Position numbers and translations under genes: made by a program. Shown here piece by piece: positions 42,138-51,385 of a DNA stretch of 64,000 nt; positions within the stretch are counted from its first letter, which is position 1, and every line of letters starts with the position of its first letter. The DNA is from Rhodothermales bacterium (GTDB lineage Bacteria; Bacteroidota; Rhodothermia; Rhodothermales; JANQRZ01), in contig JANQRZ010000007.1 in NCBI GenBank assembly GCA_028284265.1, forward strand, positions 1-64,000. The letters are read 5' to 3'. The notes beneath the pieces are model-generated. The model saw only the letters and a list, made by a program, of their open reading frames with translations, made no database searches and was not told the DNA's origin.

Positions 42138-43946
42138 CTACGCCAGGGTCCCTGACTCACGCCGGGCAAGGTCGCGCAGCAGCCATCCCAGCGCGAGCGC
42201 AGCGGCGAGCAGAAACGCTGCGCCGGTACCCAGCCGCCCGAGGATCAGGTGGCCGGTCCCGAACAGCGAGCCATAGACAATCGCGCTACCGACGATCCAG
42301 TAGGTCCCGAGTCGTGCCAGTCCTGTGTCGGGTTCCACGTCGGCGTTGCGTTTCGCCACGGGCGACCAGCCCGGTCCACCTGGTCGGATGCGCCGGTAGA
42401 AGGTGTCGAGCCGCGCTGCGTCGGTGGGGCGGGTGAGAAACGTTGCGGCGAGCCAGACGGTGGTGGTGATCGCCGAGATGCCGAAGAGGTTGGTCGGGAA
42501 CGCTTCGGTCAGAAACGGCACCGGCACACCGAGGAGTTGGAGGGCGACGAGGGCGAGCGGCGTGAGCGTGGCGGCGAGTTCACTCCAGGCGTTGATGCGC
42601 CACCAGTACCACCGCAGGATGAGTACGAGGCCCAGCCCCGCTGAGGCGCTGAGGACGAGACCCCACGCGCCGCTAATCGAGTCGAGTTGGGTGGCAACAA
42701 GAAACCCAGCGACAGCGAGAGCGAAGGTCGTCCACCGCGCTGCCGCGACGTAGTGCTTCTCCACTCGGTCTTTGACGAGAAACCGGCGGTAGAGGTCGTG
42801 GACCAGATAGGACGTGCCCCAGTTGAGCTGCGTCGAGATGGTGCTCATGAACGCAGCGAGGAACGCAGCAAACAACAGCCCGAGCAGGCCTGGCGGTAGG
42901 GTCTCGCGCATCACAAGAACGTAGCCCTCGCGCGGATCGTCGAGACCGGGGTAGAGGACGAGGGCGACGAGGGCAACGATGATCCACGGCCACGGACGCA
43001 GGCAGTAGTGCGCGACCGCAAACCACAGGGTCGCCAAGAGGGAGTCGCGTTCGCTCCGGGCACTCAGCATACGCTGCGCTACGTACCCGCCACCGCCCGG
43101 CTCGGCTCCCGGATACCAACTCGCCCACCACTGCACGCCCATGTACGCTGCGAACGCCGCCGCCGAGAGCGTTAGCACGCCTGCACTCTCCAGCGCTCCG
43201 ACACCGACCTCGGGCAAGAACCGAAACGTCGAGGCAGGCAGCTTGTCCACGAGGCCCGCGATGCCGCCGACTTCGGGCAGGTCGAGCGCGAAGAACGCGA
43301 GGGCGAGCGACCCCACCATCGCCATCACAAACTGAAACACATCGGTGACGGCGATACCCCAAAGCCCGGCGATCAGCGAGTACGCCGCGACGATCAGCAT
43401 GAGTAATCCCACCGTCGCCATCGGCGCGCCGATCTCTATGCCCACGAATGCAAATGAGGTCTGTCCTAACAGTGTCAGGTCGGGGAAGAGAACGCGGACA
43501 ACGGTTTCCATCGCCAGCACCACCCAGCCGATGATGATGCCGTTCATGAAGAGGCCGAAGTAGACGGCCTTGATTCCGCGTAGCGCAGCGGCGGGTGGCC
43601 CGGTGTAGCGAAGCTCGACGAATTCCACGTCGGTTAGCACGCCGCTGCGCCGCCACAACCGGGCGAAGAAGAACACGGTCAGGAGCGCACCGAGTGCGGC
43701 GTACCACCACAGCCAGTTGCCCGCGATGCCTTCGTTCGCCACTAACTCTGTCACGGCGAGGGGTGTGTCGGCGGCAAAGGTCGTGGCGACCATGCTCGTC
43801 CCGGCGATCCACCACGGGAGGTTGCGCCCGCTCAGGAAAAAGGCGTCCGTGTTGCGCCCGGCGCGCCGGTAGAAATAGAGCGCCAGCCCGAGCGAGAAGA
43901 CGAGATAGCCGCCGACGATCAGCCAGTCGAGCGAGGTGAGAGCCAT
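42138..43946 (-). CDS. sodium:solute symporter family transporter
   Basis: The 602-residue protein has about 14 transmembrane helices of the SSS (LeuT-fold) family: the opening GYLVFSLGLALYFYRRAGRN, then SGRNLPWWIAGTSMVATTFAADTP with the family's sodium-site Ser/Thr pattern, and AAFLAAFMSTISTQLNWGTSYLVHDLYRRF. An inner-membrane Na+-driven uptake system is expected; substrate unknown, with amino acids or sugars possible. It lies 35 bases before the glycosyltransferase gene, so it may supply the downstream cyanophycin operon. A heptad tract and a terminator for the gene upstream precede it. Confidence 0.9.
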   Translation of the reverse strand: MALTSLDWLIVGGYLVFSLGLALYFYRRAGRNTDAFFLSGRNLPWWIAGTSMVATTFAADTPLAVTELVANEGIAGNWLWWYAALGALLTVFFFARLWRRSGVLTDVEFVELRYTGPPAAALRGIKAVYFGLFMNGIIIGWVVLAMETVVRVLFPDLTLLGQTSFAFVGIEIGAPMATVGLLMLIVAAYSLIAGLWGIAVTDVFQFVMAMVGSLALAFFALDLPEVGGIAGLVDKLPASTFRFLPEVGVGALESAGVLTLSAAAFAAYMGVQWWASWYPGAEPGGGGYVAQRMLSARSERDSLLATLWFAVAHYCLRPWPWIIVALVALVLYPGLDDPREGYVLVMRETLPPGLLGLLFAAFLAAFMSTISTQLNWGTSYLVHDLYRRFLVKDRVEKHYVAAARWTTFALAVAGFLVATQLDSISGAWGLVLSASAGLGLVLILRWYWWRINAWSELAATLTPLALVALQLLGVPVPFLTEAFPTNLFGISAITTTVWLAATFLTRPTDAARLDTFYRRIRPGGPGWSPVAKRNADVEPDTGLARLGTYWIVGSAIVYGSLFGTGHLILGRLGTGAAFLLAAALALGWLLRDLARRESGTLA

Positions 43947-43976
43947 GTCAGGGGGCAGAAGGCAGAAAGCAGATGA
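43947..43976 (-). repeat. heptad-period tract abutting the symporter start
   Basis: On the minus strand ATCTGCT TTCTGCC TTCTGCC CCCTGAC is directly followed by the ATG. Three to four heptads of near-identical sequence are visible. Confidence 0.6.
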
Positions 43977-44021
43977 TACTGCTCCGGCTGATAGTGCTCT
44001 GTCCTATTCCCGACTCGCAAT

Positions 44022-44064
44022 AAAAAAACAGCGGCGCGCCCGAGATCATTTCGAGCGCGCCGCC
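44022..44064 (-). terminator. rho-independent terminator of the 30-residue peptide gene
   Basis: On the minus strand CGGCGCGCTCG...CGGGCGCGCCG forms a strong G+C stem followed by a run of seven T (44028-44022). It ends the transcript of the small gene at 44095-44187, before the symporter gene. Confidence 0.85.
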
Positions 44065-44094
44065 GGTGGTGGGAGTACGGTTCGGGTCTGTGGG

Positions 44095-44187
44095 TCAGGG
44101 GGCCGTTTGGAACACCCACAGGACGGCGAGACTGACAAGCCCGACGCCGGTATACACGGTTGCTAGGAATCGTCCGTAGTAGCGCAT
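44095..44187 (-). CDS. 30-residue single-pass membrane peptide
   Basis: The minus strand reads ATG at 44187 to TGA at 44095. The peptide has a basic start (MRYYGRFLAT) and one hydrophobic helix (TGVGLVSLAVLWVF), ending QTAP. It is followed after 30 bases by a strong terminator, which indicates that a dedicated short transcript is made. It is too short for most gene finders. I see no homologue by eye. It may be a small regulatory or membrane-complex peptide; no function is claimed. Confidence 0.55.
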   Translation of the reverse strand: MRYYGRFLATVYTGVGLVSLAVLWVFQTAP

Positions 44188-44451
44188 GGTATCGGGAGGT
44201 GTGGTGGATAAAATCTTGTCGGTCTCGTCGTGCGACCGTTGTGGTGGGTGTCATAACAAGGATGTTGCCGTGAGACCGGAAATGAGACTCGGATCGAGTC
44301 AGGGTTCGTTCACTTCTACATTCCGGGGGAAAGATGTGACGGCGATACCGACGTATTCAATCAGACCGCATCGCTGTCGCATGGTCTCCCCGTTGCCGTT
44401 CTCCGCCGCCGCCGGTAGTTTCGATCCCACCTCGTTCAGACTTACCCCACC

Positions 44452-46251
44452 GTGACCGTTCGCACCATTTATATACTCCTCCTCGCTGTTCCGTTTTGGA
44501 CCGGGTGCTTCCTGTCCGCCTCGGACGCCCAGGCCCCGGCGCAAGAGGGACCAAGCGTGTCTAGCGTCGTCCACGCGGATACGACGGAGGGCCTCGTCGC
44601 CGCGCAGGGTCTCGTCGTGTCGGGGCACCCGGAGGCGTCACGGGTGGGGTTGGAGGTACTGAAGAACGGCGGCAACGCCGTCGATGCCGCCGTGGCTGCG
44701 GGCTTCACGCTCGCGGTGACGTTGCCGAAGGCGGGCAACATCGGCGGCGGTGGGTTTATGGTGATTCGCCTCGCCGACGGCACGGCGACCACGCTCGACT
44801 TCCGCGAGATGGCTCCCGCCGGGGCCACGCGGGACATGTACCTCGATGGCGACGGTGAGCCGGACCGCGATAGGAGCCGCGTCGGGCACCTCGCTGTCGG
44901 GGTGCCGGGGACGGTGGCCGGATTCCTCATGGCGCTGGAGCGATACGGGAGCTTGGATCGTGCCGCCGTGCTTGACTCGGCCATTGCCCTTGCCGAGAAT
45001 GGCTTCCGGCTGACGGAACTTCAGAGCCGCCACTTCAACCAGTACCGCGACACGTTTCTGCCTTTTCCGAGCACGGTCAAGCTGTTTGTCAAGCCTGATG
45101 GTGCGAACGGAGAGCCGACCTACTTTGTCCCTGATGAGACTTTCGTGCAGACGGATCTCGCCGCCACGCTCCGCCGCATCCGCGACGACGGGCGCGACGG
45201 CTTCTACCGAGGCCGCACCGCCGACCTGATCGTCGCCGAGATGGAGCGCGATGGGGGACTCATCACGCACGGTGATCTTGCCAACTATGAGCCGGTTGAG
45301 CGCGCGCCGATCAGGGGCACATACCGAGACTACCGCGTGATCTCCATGCCGCCGCCCTCGTCGGGCGGGATCGCGCTCGTTCAACTCCTCAACGCGATGG
45401 AGCCGGTGAACCTCGGCGCACTCGGGTTCCACTCGGCGGCCTCGATGCACCGCATGGCCGAAGCCGAGCGCCGCGTCTTCGCCGACCGCGCCCACTGGCT
45501 CGGCGACCCCGCGTTCGTGGATGTGCCCGTCGAAGGGCTGCTCTCGAAAGCCTATATGCGGAGCCGGATGGTAGACTTCAACCCGTCGCGGGCGACGGGC
45601 AGCGCCAACGTCACCGAAGGCACGCCGCCCGGTGTGCCCCACGAGTCGACGCAAACGACCCACCTCTCGGTCGTCGATGCCGAGGGCAACGCGGTCAGCT
45701 TGACGCTCACCATCAACGACTGGTACGGCTCGAAGGTGGTCGTGGACGGGGCCGGGTTTTTCCTGAACGACGAGATGGACGACTTCACCGCGAAGCCCGG
45801 TGCGCCCAACCTGTGGGGGAGCGTAACGAATGAGAACAACGCCATCGCCCCCGGCAAGCGGATGGTCTCGTCGATGACGCCGACGATCCTCGAAGACCCG
45901 GAGGGTGACCTCTTCATGGTCGTCGGCACTCCCGGCGGACCGCGCATCATTACGACCGTCTTCCAGGTCGTCACGGGCGTCCTCGACTTCGGGCTGACGC
46001 TCCCCGAGGCCATCGCAGCCAAGCGGTTCCATCACCAGTGGAATCCCGATACGTTCGGCTACGAGACGGCGGTGGAGACATGGCCCGGCGGCGACTTCCG
46101 CGAGACGGCGCTCGACAGCCTCCGGGCGATGGGATGGGACCTCGACGCCTTCGGCAACACGGGGGCGGTGTCGGCCATTCTTGTGCAGGAGGACGGGACG
46201 CTGCTTAGCGCCTTCGACACGCGGCGCGACGTGACGCCAGTCGGCTACTGA
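44452..46251 (+). CDS. ggt: gamma-glutamyltransferase
   Basis: Ggt transfers or hydrolyses the gamma-glutamyl group of glutathione and related peptides outside the cytoplasm. Translation starts at GTG 44452 (599 residues). The N-terminus is hydrophobic with WTGC at the lipobox place, so it could be a lipoprotein. Family blocks are GLEVLKNGGNAVDAAVAAGF, GNIGGGGFMVI, the self-cleavage site TQTTHLSVVDAEGNAVS with nucleophile Thr near 403, and GSSTPT-like region as SSMTPTILE followed by VVGTPGGPRI. The single chain is expected to split into large and small subunits. It leads a plus-strand run with the HAD and MutS-like genes. Confidence 0.93.
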   Translation: MTVRTIYILLLAVPFWTGCFLSASDAQAPAQEGPSVSSVVHADTTEGLVAAQGLVVSGHPEASRVGLEVLKNGGNAVDAAVAAGFTLAVTLPKAGNIGGGGFMVIRLADGTATTLDFREMAPAGATRDMYLDGDGEPDRDRSRVGHLAVGVPGTVAGFLMALERYGSLDRAAVLDSAIALAENGFRLTELQSRHFNQYRDTFLPFPSTVKLFVKPDGANGEPTYFVPDETFVQTDLAATLRRIRDDGRDGFYRGRTADLIVAEMERDGGLITHGDLANYEPVERAPIRGTYRDYRVISMPPPSSGGIALVQLLNAMEPVNLGALGFHSAASMHRMAEAERRVFADRAHWLGDPAFVDVPVEGLLSKAYMRSRMVDFNPSRATGSANVTEGTPPGVPHESTQTTHLSVVDAEGNAVSLTLTINDWYGSKVVVDGAGFFLNDEMDDFTAKPGAPNLWGSVTNENNAIAPGKRMVSSMTPTILEDPEGDLFMVVGTPGGPRIITTVFQVVTGVLDFGLTLPEAIAAKRFHHQWNPDTFGYETAVETWPGGDFRETALDSLRAMGWDLDAFGNTGAVSAILVQEDGTLLSAFDTRRDVTPVGY

Positions 46252-46263
46252 GCCGTTATTGCA

Positions 46264-46965
46264 ATGTCGATTGACGCCACCCGCATCCGTGCCCTCTGCT
46301 TCGACGTAGACGGCACGCTCTCCGACACCGACGACCAACTCGTTGAGCAAATCGCCGCCCTACTGACCAAGCTACCCTTTCTCGGCGAGCATACCCACGA
46401 GCGCCTCGCGCGCCGGATTGTCCTCGACGCCGAGACGCCGGTCAACACACTCTATGGCCTCGCGGACCGCTTCGGGATCGACGACGAGTTGAAGCGTGTA
46501 CGCGATTTCATCAGCGAGAGGCGAGGCAAGGAGGAGGCCGAGCCGGAGCACCTCATCGTGCCCGAGATCGACGTGATGCTGGAGACGCTCGCGCCGCACT
46601 ACCCGATGTGCGCGATCTCGACGGGCGGAGCCGAGCGGGTGGCCCACTTCTTCGACACGTTCGACTTACGCAAGCACTTCACGGCCCTCATCACCGCGCA
46701 GACCACAGAGCGCATGAAGCCGTACCCCGACCCCGTCGAGTACGCTGCCGCGCAGATGGGCGTCCGCCCCGACGAGTGCGTGATGATCGGCGACACGACG
46801 GTCGATATGCTCGCCGGAAAATCCGCTGGGGCGCAGACCATCGGCGTGCTGTGCGGCTTCGGAACGGAAAACGAGCTACGCCGCGAGGGAGCCGACGAGA
46901 TCGTAGATGTAACCCCGGACGTGGTCGATCTCCTTCTCACCGCCGAGGGCATGCCACACACCTGA
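46264..46965 (+). CDS. HAD family hydrolase, phosphatase-like
   Basis: The 233-residue product has the four HAD motifs: FDVDGTLSDTDD (nucleophile Asp), AISTGG, the Lys in MKPYPDPVEY, and MIGDTTVDMLAGKSAG with the acidic pair. A C1 cap is visible between motifs I and II. It fits the phosphoglycolate phosphatase or pyrophosphatase branch; the substrate is not certain. It starts 12 bases after the ggt stop and one base before the MutS-like gene, so the three may be co-transcribed. Confidence 0.9.
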   Translation: MSIDATRIRALCFDVDGTLSDTDDQLVEQIAALLTKLPFLGEHTHERLARRIVLDAETPVNTLYGLADRFGIDDELKRVRDFISERRGKEEAEPEHLIVPEIDVMLETLAPHYPMCAISTGGAERVAHFFDTFDLRKHFTALITAQTTERMKPYPDPVEYAAAQMGVRPDECVMIGDTTVDMLAGKSAGAQTIGVLCGFGTENELRREGADEIVDVTPDVVDLLLTAEGMPHT

Positions 46966-46966
46966 T

Positions 46967-48790
46967 ATGGCTGTCGCTGCCGAAAGGCTTTCCCCATTGC
47001 TCACGAAGCTGGATGCCTACCTCGACCGGCTGGCAGCCCGGAGCCGCCGCCTGTCGCGCTGGCGCATTGCACTTTTCCTCACAGGCATCGTTGCGGCACT
47101 CGCGACGGGGCAGGCCGCCGGGATCGTAGCGGGCTGGACCGTCGCCGCCGTCGCGGCCTTTGCGTTCTATGCTCTTGCGAAACTGCACGAGCGCGTGGAG
47201 CAAGGTCGCGCGCGGGCGCAGCTCTGGCGAGCGCTTCAGGCACGGCACGGTGCCCGGCTGAACCTCGCTTGGGACGACCTCGGGCCAGCGCCCCATGCCG
47301 CCGACCCTACGCATCCGTTTGCTGCTGACCTCGACCTCGTCGGGCCGCGCTCGCTGCTGCATCTCCTGGACACGACCGGCACGGAGGTGGGACACGAGCG
47401 CCTTCGGTCGTGGCTACTGGCCGAGGTGCCCGATGTAGACACAGCTCGGATGCGGCAGGCGCGGGTGTGTGCGCTCATCGGTCGGCGAAGGCTTCGGGAC
47501 CGGTTGGCATTGCTCGCCCACGAGGCGGCGGGCGACCTCGATCGGTGGTGGTTAGATGCACCCGTCCGAACGTGGCTGCACGCTCCGGTACCACCGTTCA
47601 ACCTGCGGTTGTGGGCAGCGATTCTGAGCGCCCTCGCCCTCGTGACCTTCGTTCTCGTCGGTGTCGCGATGGCCGGTGGGCCGATGTGGTGGTGGGTGTA
47701 TTCGCTCGTGGTCTACGGCGTGCTCTACCTGTCGCGCATCGGGGCGGTGCAGCGGGTGTTCGATCAGGCCTACGACCTCCAGCAAGCGCTCCGTCGGCTG
47801 ATGCCTGCGCTGGCGTTTCTGGAGCGGCAGGGCGCGCGCGACGCGGTACTCGACCCGCTCTGGCAAGCGTTCGAGGGTGACCGAAGCCCGAGCGACTTCG
47901 AGCGCCGCTTGCGGTGGATCATCACGGCGGCAGAGCTGACGCGCAACGATGTCGGGGGGCTGGTCCTCAACACGCTGCTGCCCTACAACCTCCTCCTCGC
48001 CGTTCGGCTGGATCGCCTGCGCGGGGCCTTCGAGGAGCGGCTCGTCCCGTGGCTCGATGCCCTCGCCGAGATCGAGGCGTTGAGCGCCCTCGCAACGTGG
48101 GCGGACTTCCGCCCGGCCTCTGTCTGTTTCCCCGATTTGCTCAACCCCGCATCGGAAGCTTCGCTGTTCGAGGCGACCGATCTGCGGCATCCGCTACTGC
48201 CGCTCGGCGAGGCGGTGGGGAACGCCATCGTACTCGATGGTAGTCGCGTCGCGATTGTGACCGGCTCGAATATGTCGGGCAAGAGCACCTTCCTCCGGTC
48301 GATTGGCGTGGCGACCGTGCTAGCGTGGGCAGGTGGGCCGGTGACAGCGGGTGCCCTCGCGATGCAGCCGCTGCGCCCGTTCACGTCGATGCGGATCGGG
48401 GACGTACTGCAAGACGGTATCTCGACCTTCTACGGCGAGGTGCGTCGGCTTCGGGCCTTGCTCGATGGCGTCGAGGCCGATGGCCCGCCCGTGCTGGTGC
48501 TGATCGACGAGATGCTACGTGGGACAAACAACCGCGAGCGCCTCGCGGGGGCCGAGGCCGTCGTGCGTGCCCTCGCCGAAGCGCGTGCGACTTCGCTTGT
48601 CGCCACGCACGACCTCGCCCTCGCCAACCTCGCCGACGAACGGCCCGACATCCGCAATCTGCACTTCCGCGAGGAGACGGAGGGCGACCGGCTCGTGTTC
48701 GACTATCGCCTCCGCGAAGGGCCGTGTCCGACTACGAATGCGCTCGTCATCATGCACCGCGCCGGGCTGCCCGTCACACCGCCGAGCTAG
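46967..48790 (+). CDS. membrane-anchored MutS-like ATPase
   Basis: The 607-residue protein ends with a MutS-type ATPase: Walker A VTGSNMSGKSTFLRSIG (about 433), MRIGDVLQDGISTFYGEVRRL, Walker B VLVLIDEMLRGTNNRER and the His motif LVATHDLALANL. The lever/core domain lies before it. Unusually, residues 30-75 and 210-265 hold four hydrophobic stretches, so the protein is probably membrane-bound, and the mismatch-recognition domain is missing. Similar 'MutS family DNA mismatch repair' annotations exist in Bacteroidota, but repair function is unproven. It ends in a four-base overlap with the convergent EEP gene. Confidence 0.85.
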   Translation: MAVAAERLSPLLTKLDAYLDRLAARSRRLSRWRIALFLTGIVAALATGQAAGIVAGWTVAAVAAFAFYALAKLHERVEQGRARAQLWRALQARHGARLNLAWDDLGPAPHAADPTHPFAADLDLVGPRSLLHLLDTTGTEVGHERLRSWLLAEVPDVDTARMRQARVCALIGRRRLRDRLALLAHEAAGDLDRWWLDAPVRTWLHAPVPPFNLRLWAAILSALALVTFVLVGVAMAGGPMWWWVYSLVVYGVLYLSRIGAVQRVFDQAYDLQQALRRLMPALAFLERQGARDAVLDPLWQAFEGDRSPSDFERRLRWIITAAELTRNDVGGLVLNTLLPYNLLLAVRLDRLRGAFEERLVPWLDALAEIEALSALATWADFRPASVCFPDLLNPASEASLFEATDLRHPLLPLGEAVGNAIVLDGSRVAIVTGSNMSGKSTFLRSIGVATVLAWAGGPVTAGALAMQPLRPFTSMRIGDVLQDGISTFYGEVRRLRALLDGVEADGPPVLVLIDEMLRGTNNRERLAGAEAVVRALAEARATSLVATHDLALANLADERPDIRNLHFREETEGDRLVFDYRLREGPCPTTNALVIMHRAGLPVTPPS

Positions 48791-49593
48791 ACCGCGTCCG
48801 CCGCATCGCTCGTTCCGTTCAGCACGACGGTGCCGACCACGGGCAGGTGGTCCGACGCGAGGCGGCTGGCGGGCGTGTCGTGGGCATGGAGGTTCTCGAT
48901 GCGTGCGCCGCGTGCGTAGGCCCGGTCGAGTGCCATCACGGGGCGCGGGCTGGGGTAGGAGGCGGGCCACGACTGGTTGTGGTGCCGCTCGGCGAAGCTG
49001 TCGAGATTGCGCGAGGCGGGGGTCTTGCGCCAGGCGTTCATGTCGCCCATCAGCACCGCCGGGCCACCGTCGAAGTGCGGGTGGTTAAGCAGGGCCTCGA
49101 CCTGCCGTGTCCGGGTCCGGTCCACGATGGCGAGGTGCGTCGAGGCGACCGTCAGTGGCGGCTCGCCATCGCCGTCGGTGAGGCGGACGGCGAGCGCGGC
49201 CCGCCGCTCCAGCCGGTTGAACGACAGGTCGATGGCCTCGGCCCCGGCCAGTGGCCAGCGCGACAGGATGGCGTTGCCGAGTTCGCCGCGTTTGTGGATG
49301 CGGGTGACGACGAACGCGAGGTGGAACCCGAGCATCCGCGACGCCTCGCGCAGCGGGTCGCCGTTGCCGAACGGGTGGAGTACCTCTTGGAGGGCCAGCA
49401 CGTCGGCGTCGAGTTCGTCGAGCACGGCGAGGACGCGGTCGGGGTCGTACTGCTTGCCGCCGCGGACGCCCGCCCAGCGGTGGACGTTGTATGTCGCCAC
49501 CCGGAGGCGCGGGCCGAGGGGCGGCGGCGCAGCGTCGCTCAGCGGGGAGACGAGTTGGGCGAGGTAGGGGGCGGGACGGCGGGCGCGGGGCAT
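48787..49593 (-). CDS. endonuclease/exonuclease/phosphatase (EEP) family protein
   Basis: The 268-residue protein has the EEP fold blocks in order: VATYNVHRWAGVRG, LDADVLALQEVLHP with the metal-binding Glu, TVASTHLAIVDRTRTRQVEAL, VLMGDMNAWRKTP with Asp and Asn, and SDHLPVVGTVVL with the catalytic Asp-His. It is a phosphodiesterase acting on nucleic acid, lipid or sugar phosphates. No signal peptide is apparent. Its stop overlaps that of the MutS-like gene as the palindrome CTAG. A gap of 32 bases separates it from the A+T-rich SIR2 gene. Confidence 0.9.
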   Translation of the reverse strand: MPRARRPAPYLAQLVSPLSDAAPPPLGPRLRVATYNVHRWAGVRGGKQYDPDRVLAVLDELDADVLALQEVLHPFGNGDPLREASRMLGFHLAFVVTRIHKRGELGNAILSRWPLAGAEAIDLSFNRLERRAALAVRLTDGDGEPPLTVASTHLAIVDRTRTRQVEALLNHPHFDGGPAVLMGDMNAWRKTPASRNLDSFAERHHNQSWPASYPSPRPVMALDRAYARGARIENLHAHDTPASRLASDHLPVVGTVVLNGTSDAADAV

Positions 49594-49625
49594 GCGCTGT
49601 TTGTGCCTATAGTGTTTTGATAATC

Positions 49626-51326
49626 CTAGCTTTCGGCATGTATGCCATTTTTTGGCATCTCAGGTAGAAGCCTGAAAATTGGCCATGACTTGAGAAATTC
49701 TTTTAGGTCATCACCGTTCGGGTCTTTTAGCTTTTTGTCTATTAAAATTTGGGCTTCCTTGGCCTTTCCTAATACGATTAACGCTCCAATCTTAGCGTAA
49801 TCATCTTCTGAATTAGCAGATATGTATTCGAGGTCAGATGCTTCTTCATCATTAAGTTCCAGTTCTTTATGTCGTTTTATCTGAGCCTTGTTGATCTTGA
49901 AATATTCAGTGTCAAATGCTTTCTTGTTAGCTTGGCGACGATATACGTCGTAGCCTATATCTAAGACTTGATCAGCGTAATCATAGAGCTTAGCATCTAT
50001 CAGACTGAGAGCAAAATTGAAAGTATTGGAAGGTTGATCGTCAAGAATTGACTTAGACTGTCTAAGGCTTTCGACTAGGTATGCTGCTAGTTCTTTGTCT
50101 CTTTCCTTGTTTAACAGCTCAAAAGCCAGGCCGTATGCATCTAGAGTAGGCCTTGATTTAATCTGCTCTAGTATCGATTGCATGGCACTAGAAAAATCTC
50201 CCATCCTCTGCTGAACCTGAGCCAACAACCTGAAAGGAAGTTCAATGTAATTATTTGAGGAGGATGCGTCACCAGTTTCTCCGTCATTGTCAATTTCTCT
50301 TTCCTTATCAGACAGCCGACCATCTGCTAATCTGTTTATTTCTCTGCCAAGGTTTCTGATGTCACGCTCAATAACTTTGTGTGTTTGTGCAGATTTTGGA
50401 AGCCGAACTCTGTCTAATAGGGAATTAAGCTTAGTTGCAAGGGCTCCATACGGATCTATCATCTCAGGTTGTAGGTCCAGATCTAGATCGTCGTGTATCT
50501 CGGCAAAGAATTCGTCGAATCCTTCGATTTCAACTAAGTTGAAGCGTGGAAATCTCTTAAGTGCCAGAACATTATCGGTGATTTCAGAACCCTTGCGAAC
50601 GCACCAGTACACTCCATGAGGAAAATTGTGATCAAATCGAAGCAAAGAGTCAAGATTGTCCATAACCGACCTGTCCTGCCCAGAGTATCCTAAAACAATT
50701 AAGCCGAATTCTGTTGCATATTGCTTGAATTTGTCTCTCATATTTTCTTCTAGTGATTCTAGTTCTCTCTCGGTGTTCTTAATGTTATCAAACAGAAAGT
50801 CACCGTGTAGCTTTATTATTTTTGGTCTTTTAGAGGTGAGGCGAAGAGTCCTGATACTTGAGTCGTGAGCGCACACTATTGGTCTTACGTCACTGCTAAA
50901 CTGGTAACACGCCTCATTCAGGAGATCATCAAAGTTAGTTGTAAATACAGTATTAAATACGTTATTTCTTATGAGACTTACTAGGTAGATGTAGCCCCAA
51001 GATGGGAATGCTTCATATATGCATTTTTCAATAAACTCTCTTCTTTGGCTAGGTTGGTCAAATAGGGCTTCAAATAAAAACGAATACTCATTCGGATTGC
51101 CATGCCAAGGCTGTTGTTGCACGAAATAATCATACTCTGTATCACCGCCGTATATTGAGTGGTATTTAACTCTCCAGCTTTTTATCATTGCTGAGGCTGT
51201 CATTACGCCGCTAGTGGCACTTGCTCCAGCTCCAAGCAATAGAGCAAAATTAGGGTGATGCTCTCTGGTTTCACAGATGATATTGCAAATATGTTGTTGC
51301 GGCTTGAGTGGCGAGCGTGTATCCAT
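49626..51326 (-). CDS. SIR2-domain protein, probable phage-defence effector
   Basis: This 566-residue protein has a SIR2 NAD-binding domain at the N-terminus: FALLLGAGASATSGV (about 28-42), TTNFDDLL (N131, D133) and KLHGDF (H174). The last 240 residues are alpha-helical repeats of TPR type (FRLLAQVQQRMGDFSSAMQ, LAFELLNKERDKELAAYLVE). In known defence systems such SIR2 proteins deplete NAD+ after infection. The gene is far richer in A+T (near 40% G+C by eye against over 60% around) and uses A- and T-ending codons, so it is probably transferred. The translation start is ATG 51326. Partner genes are not visible, so it would act alone. Confidence 0.8.
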   Translation of the reverse strand: MDTRSPLKPQQHICNIICETREHHPNFALLLGAGASATSGVMTASAMIKSWRVKYHSIYGGDTEYDYFVQQQPWHGNPNEYSFLFEALFDQPSQRREFIEKCIYEAFPSWGYIYLVSLIRNNVFNTVFTTNFDDLLNEACYQFSSDVRPIVCAHDSSIRTLRLTSKRPKIIKLHGDFLFDNIKNTERELESLEENMRDKFKQYATEFGLIVLGYSGQDRSVMDNLDSLLRFDHNFPHGVYWCVRKGSEITDNVLALKRFPRFNLVEIEGFDEFFAEIHDDLDLDLQPEMIDPYGALATKLNSLLDRVRLPKSAQTHKVIERDIRNLGREINRLADGRLSDKEREIDNDGETGDASSSNNYIELPFRLLAQVQQRMGDFSSAMQSILEQIKSRPTLDAYGLAFELLNKERDKELAAYLVESLRQSKSILDDQPSNTFNFALSLIDAKLYDYADQVLDIGYDVYRRQANKKAFDTEYFKINKAQIKRHKELELNDEEASDLEYISANSEDDYAKIGALIVLGKAKEAQILIDKKLKDPNGDDLKEFLKSWPIFRLLPEMPKNGIHAES

Positions 51327-51385
51327 AATTCTACTGGTTCAAGAAGGAGCCGGGAGTGCAGTGGCTTGTAGGTACGAGGAAAATG

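Noticed and set aside
46967-48790. Classical mismatch repair mutS
   Set aside because: The mismatch-binding N-terminal domain is missing and hydrophobic helices are present.
48325-49620. 431-codon plus-strand frame over the MutS-like end and EEP gene
   Set aside because: It overlaps two convincing genes, has no family motifs and is typical of G+C-rich shadows.
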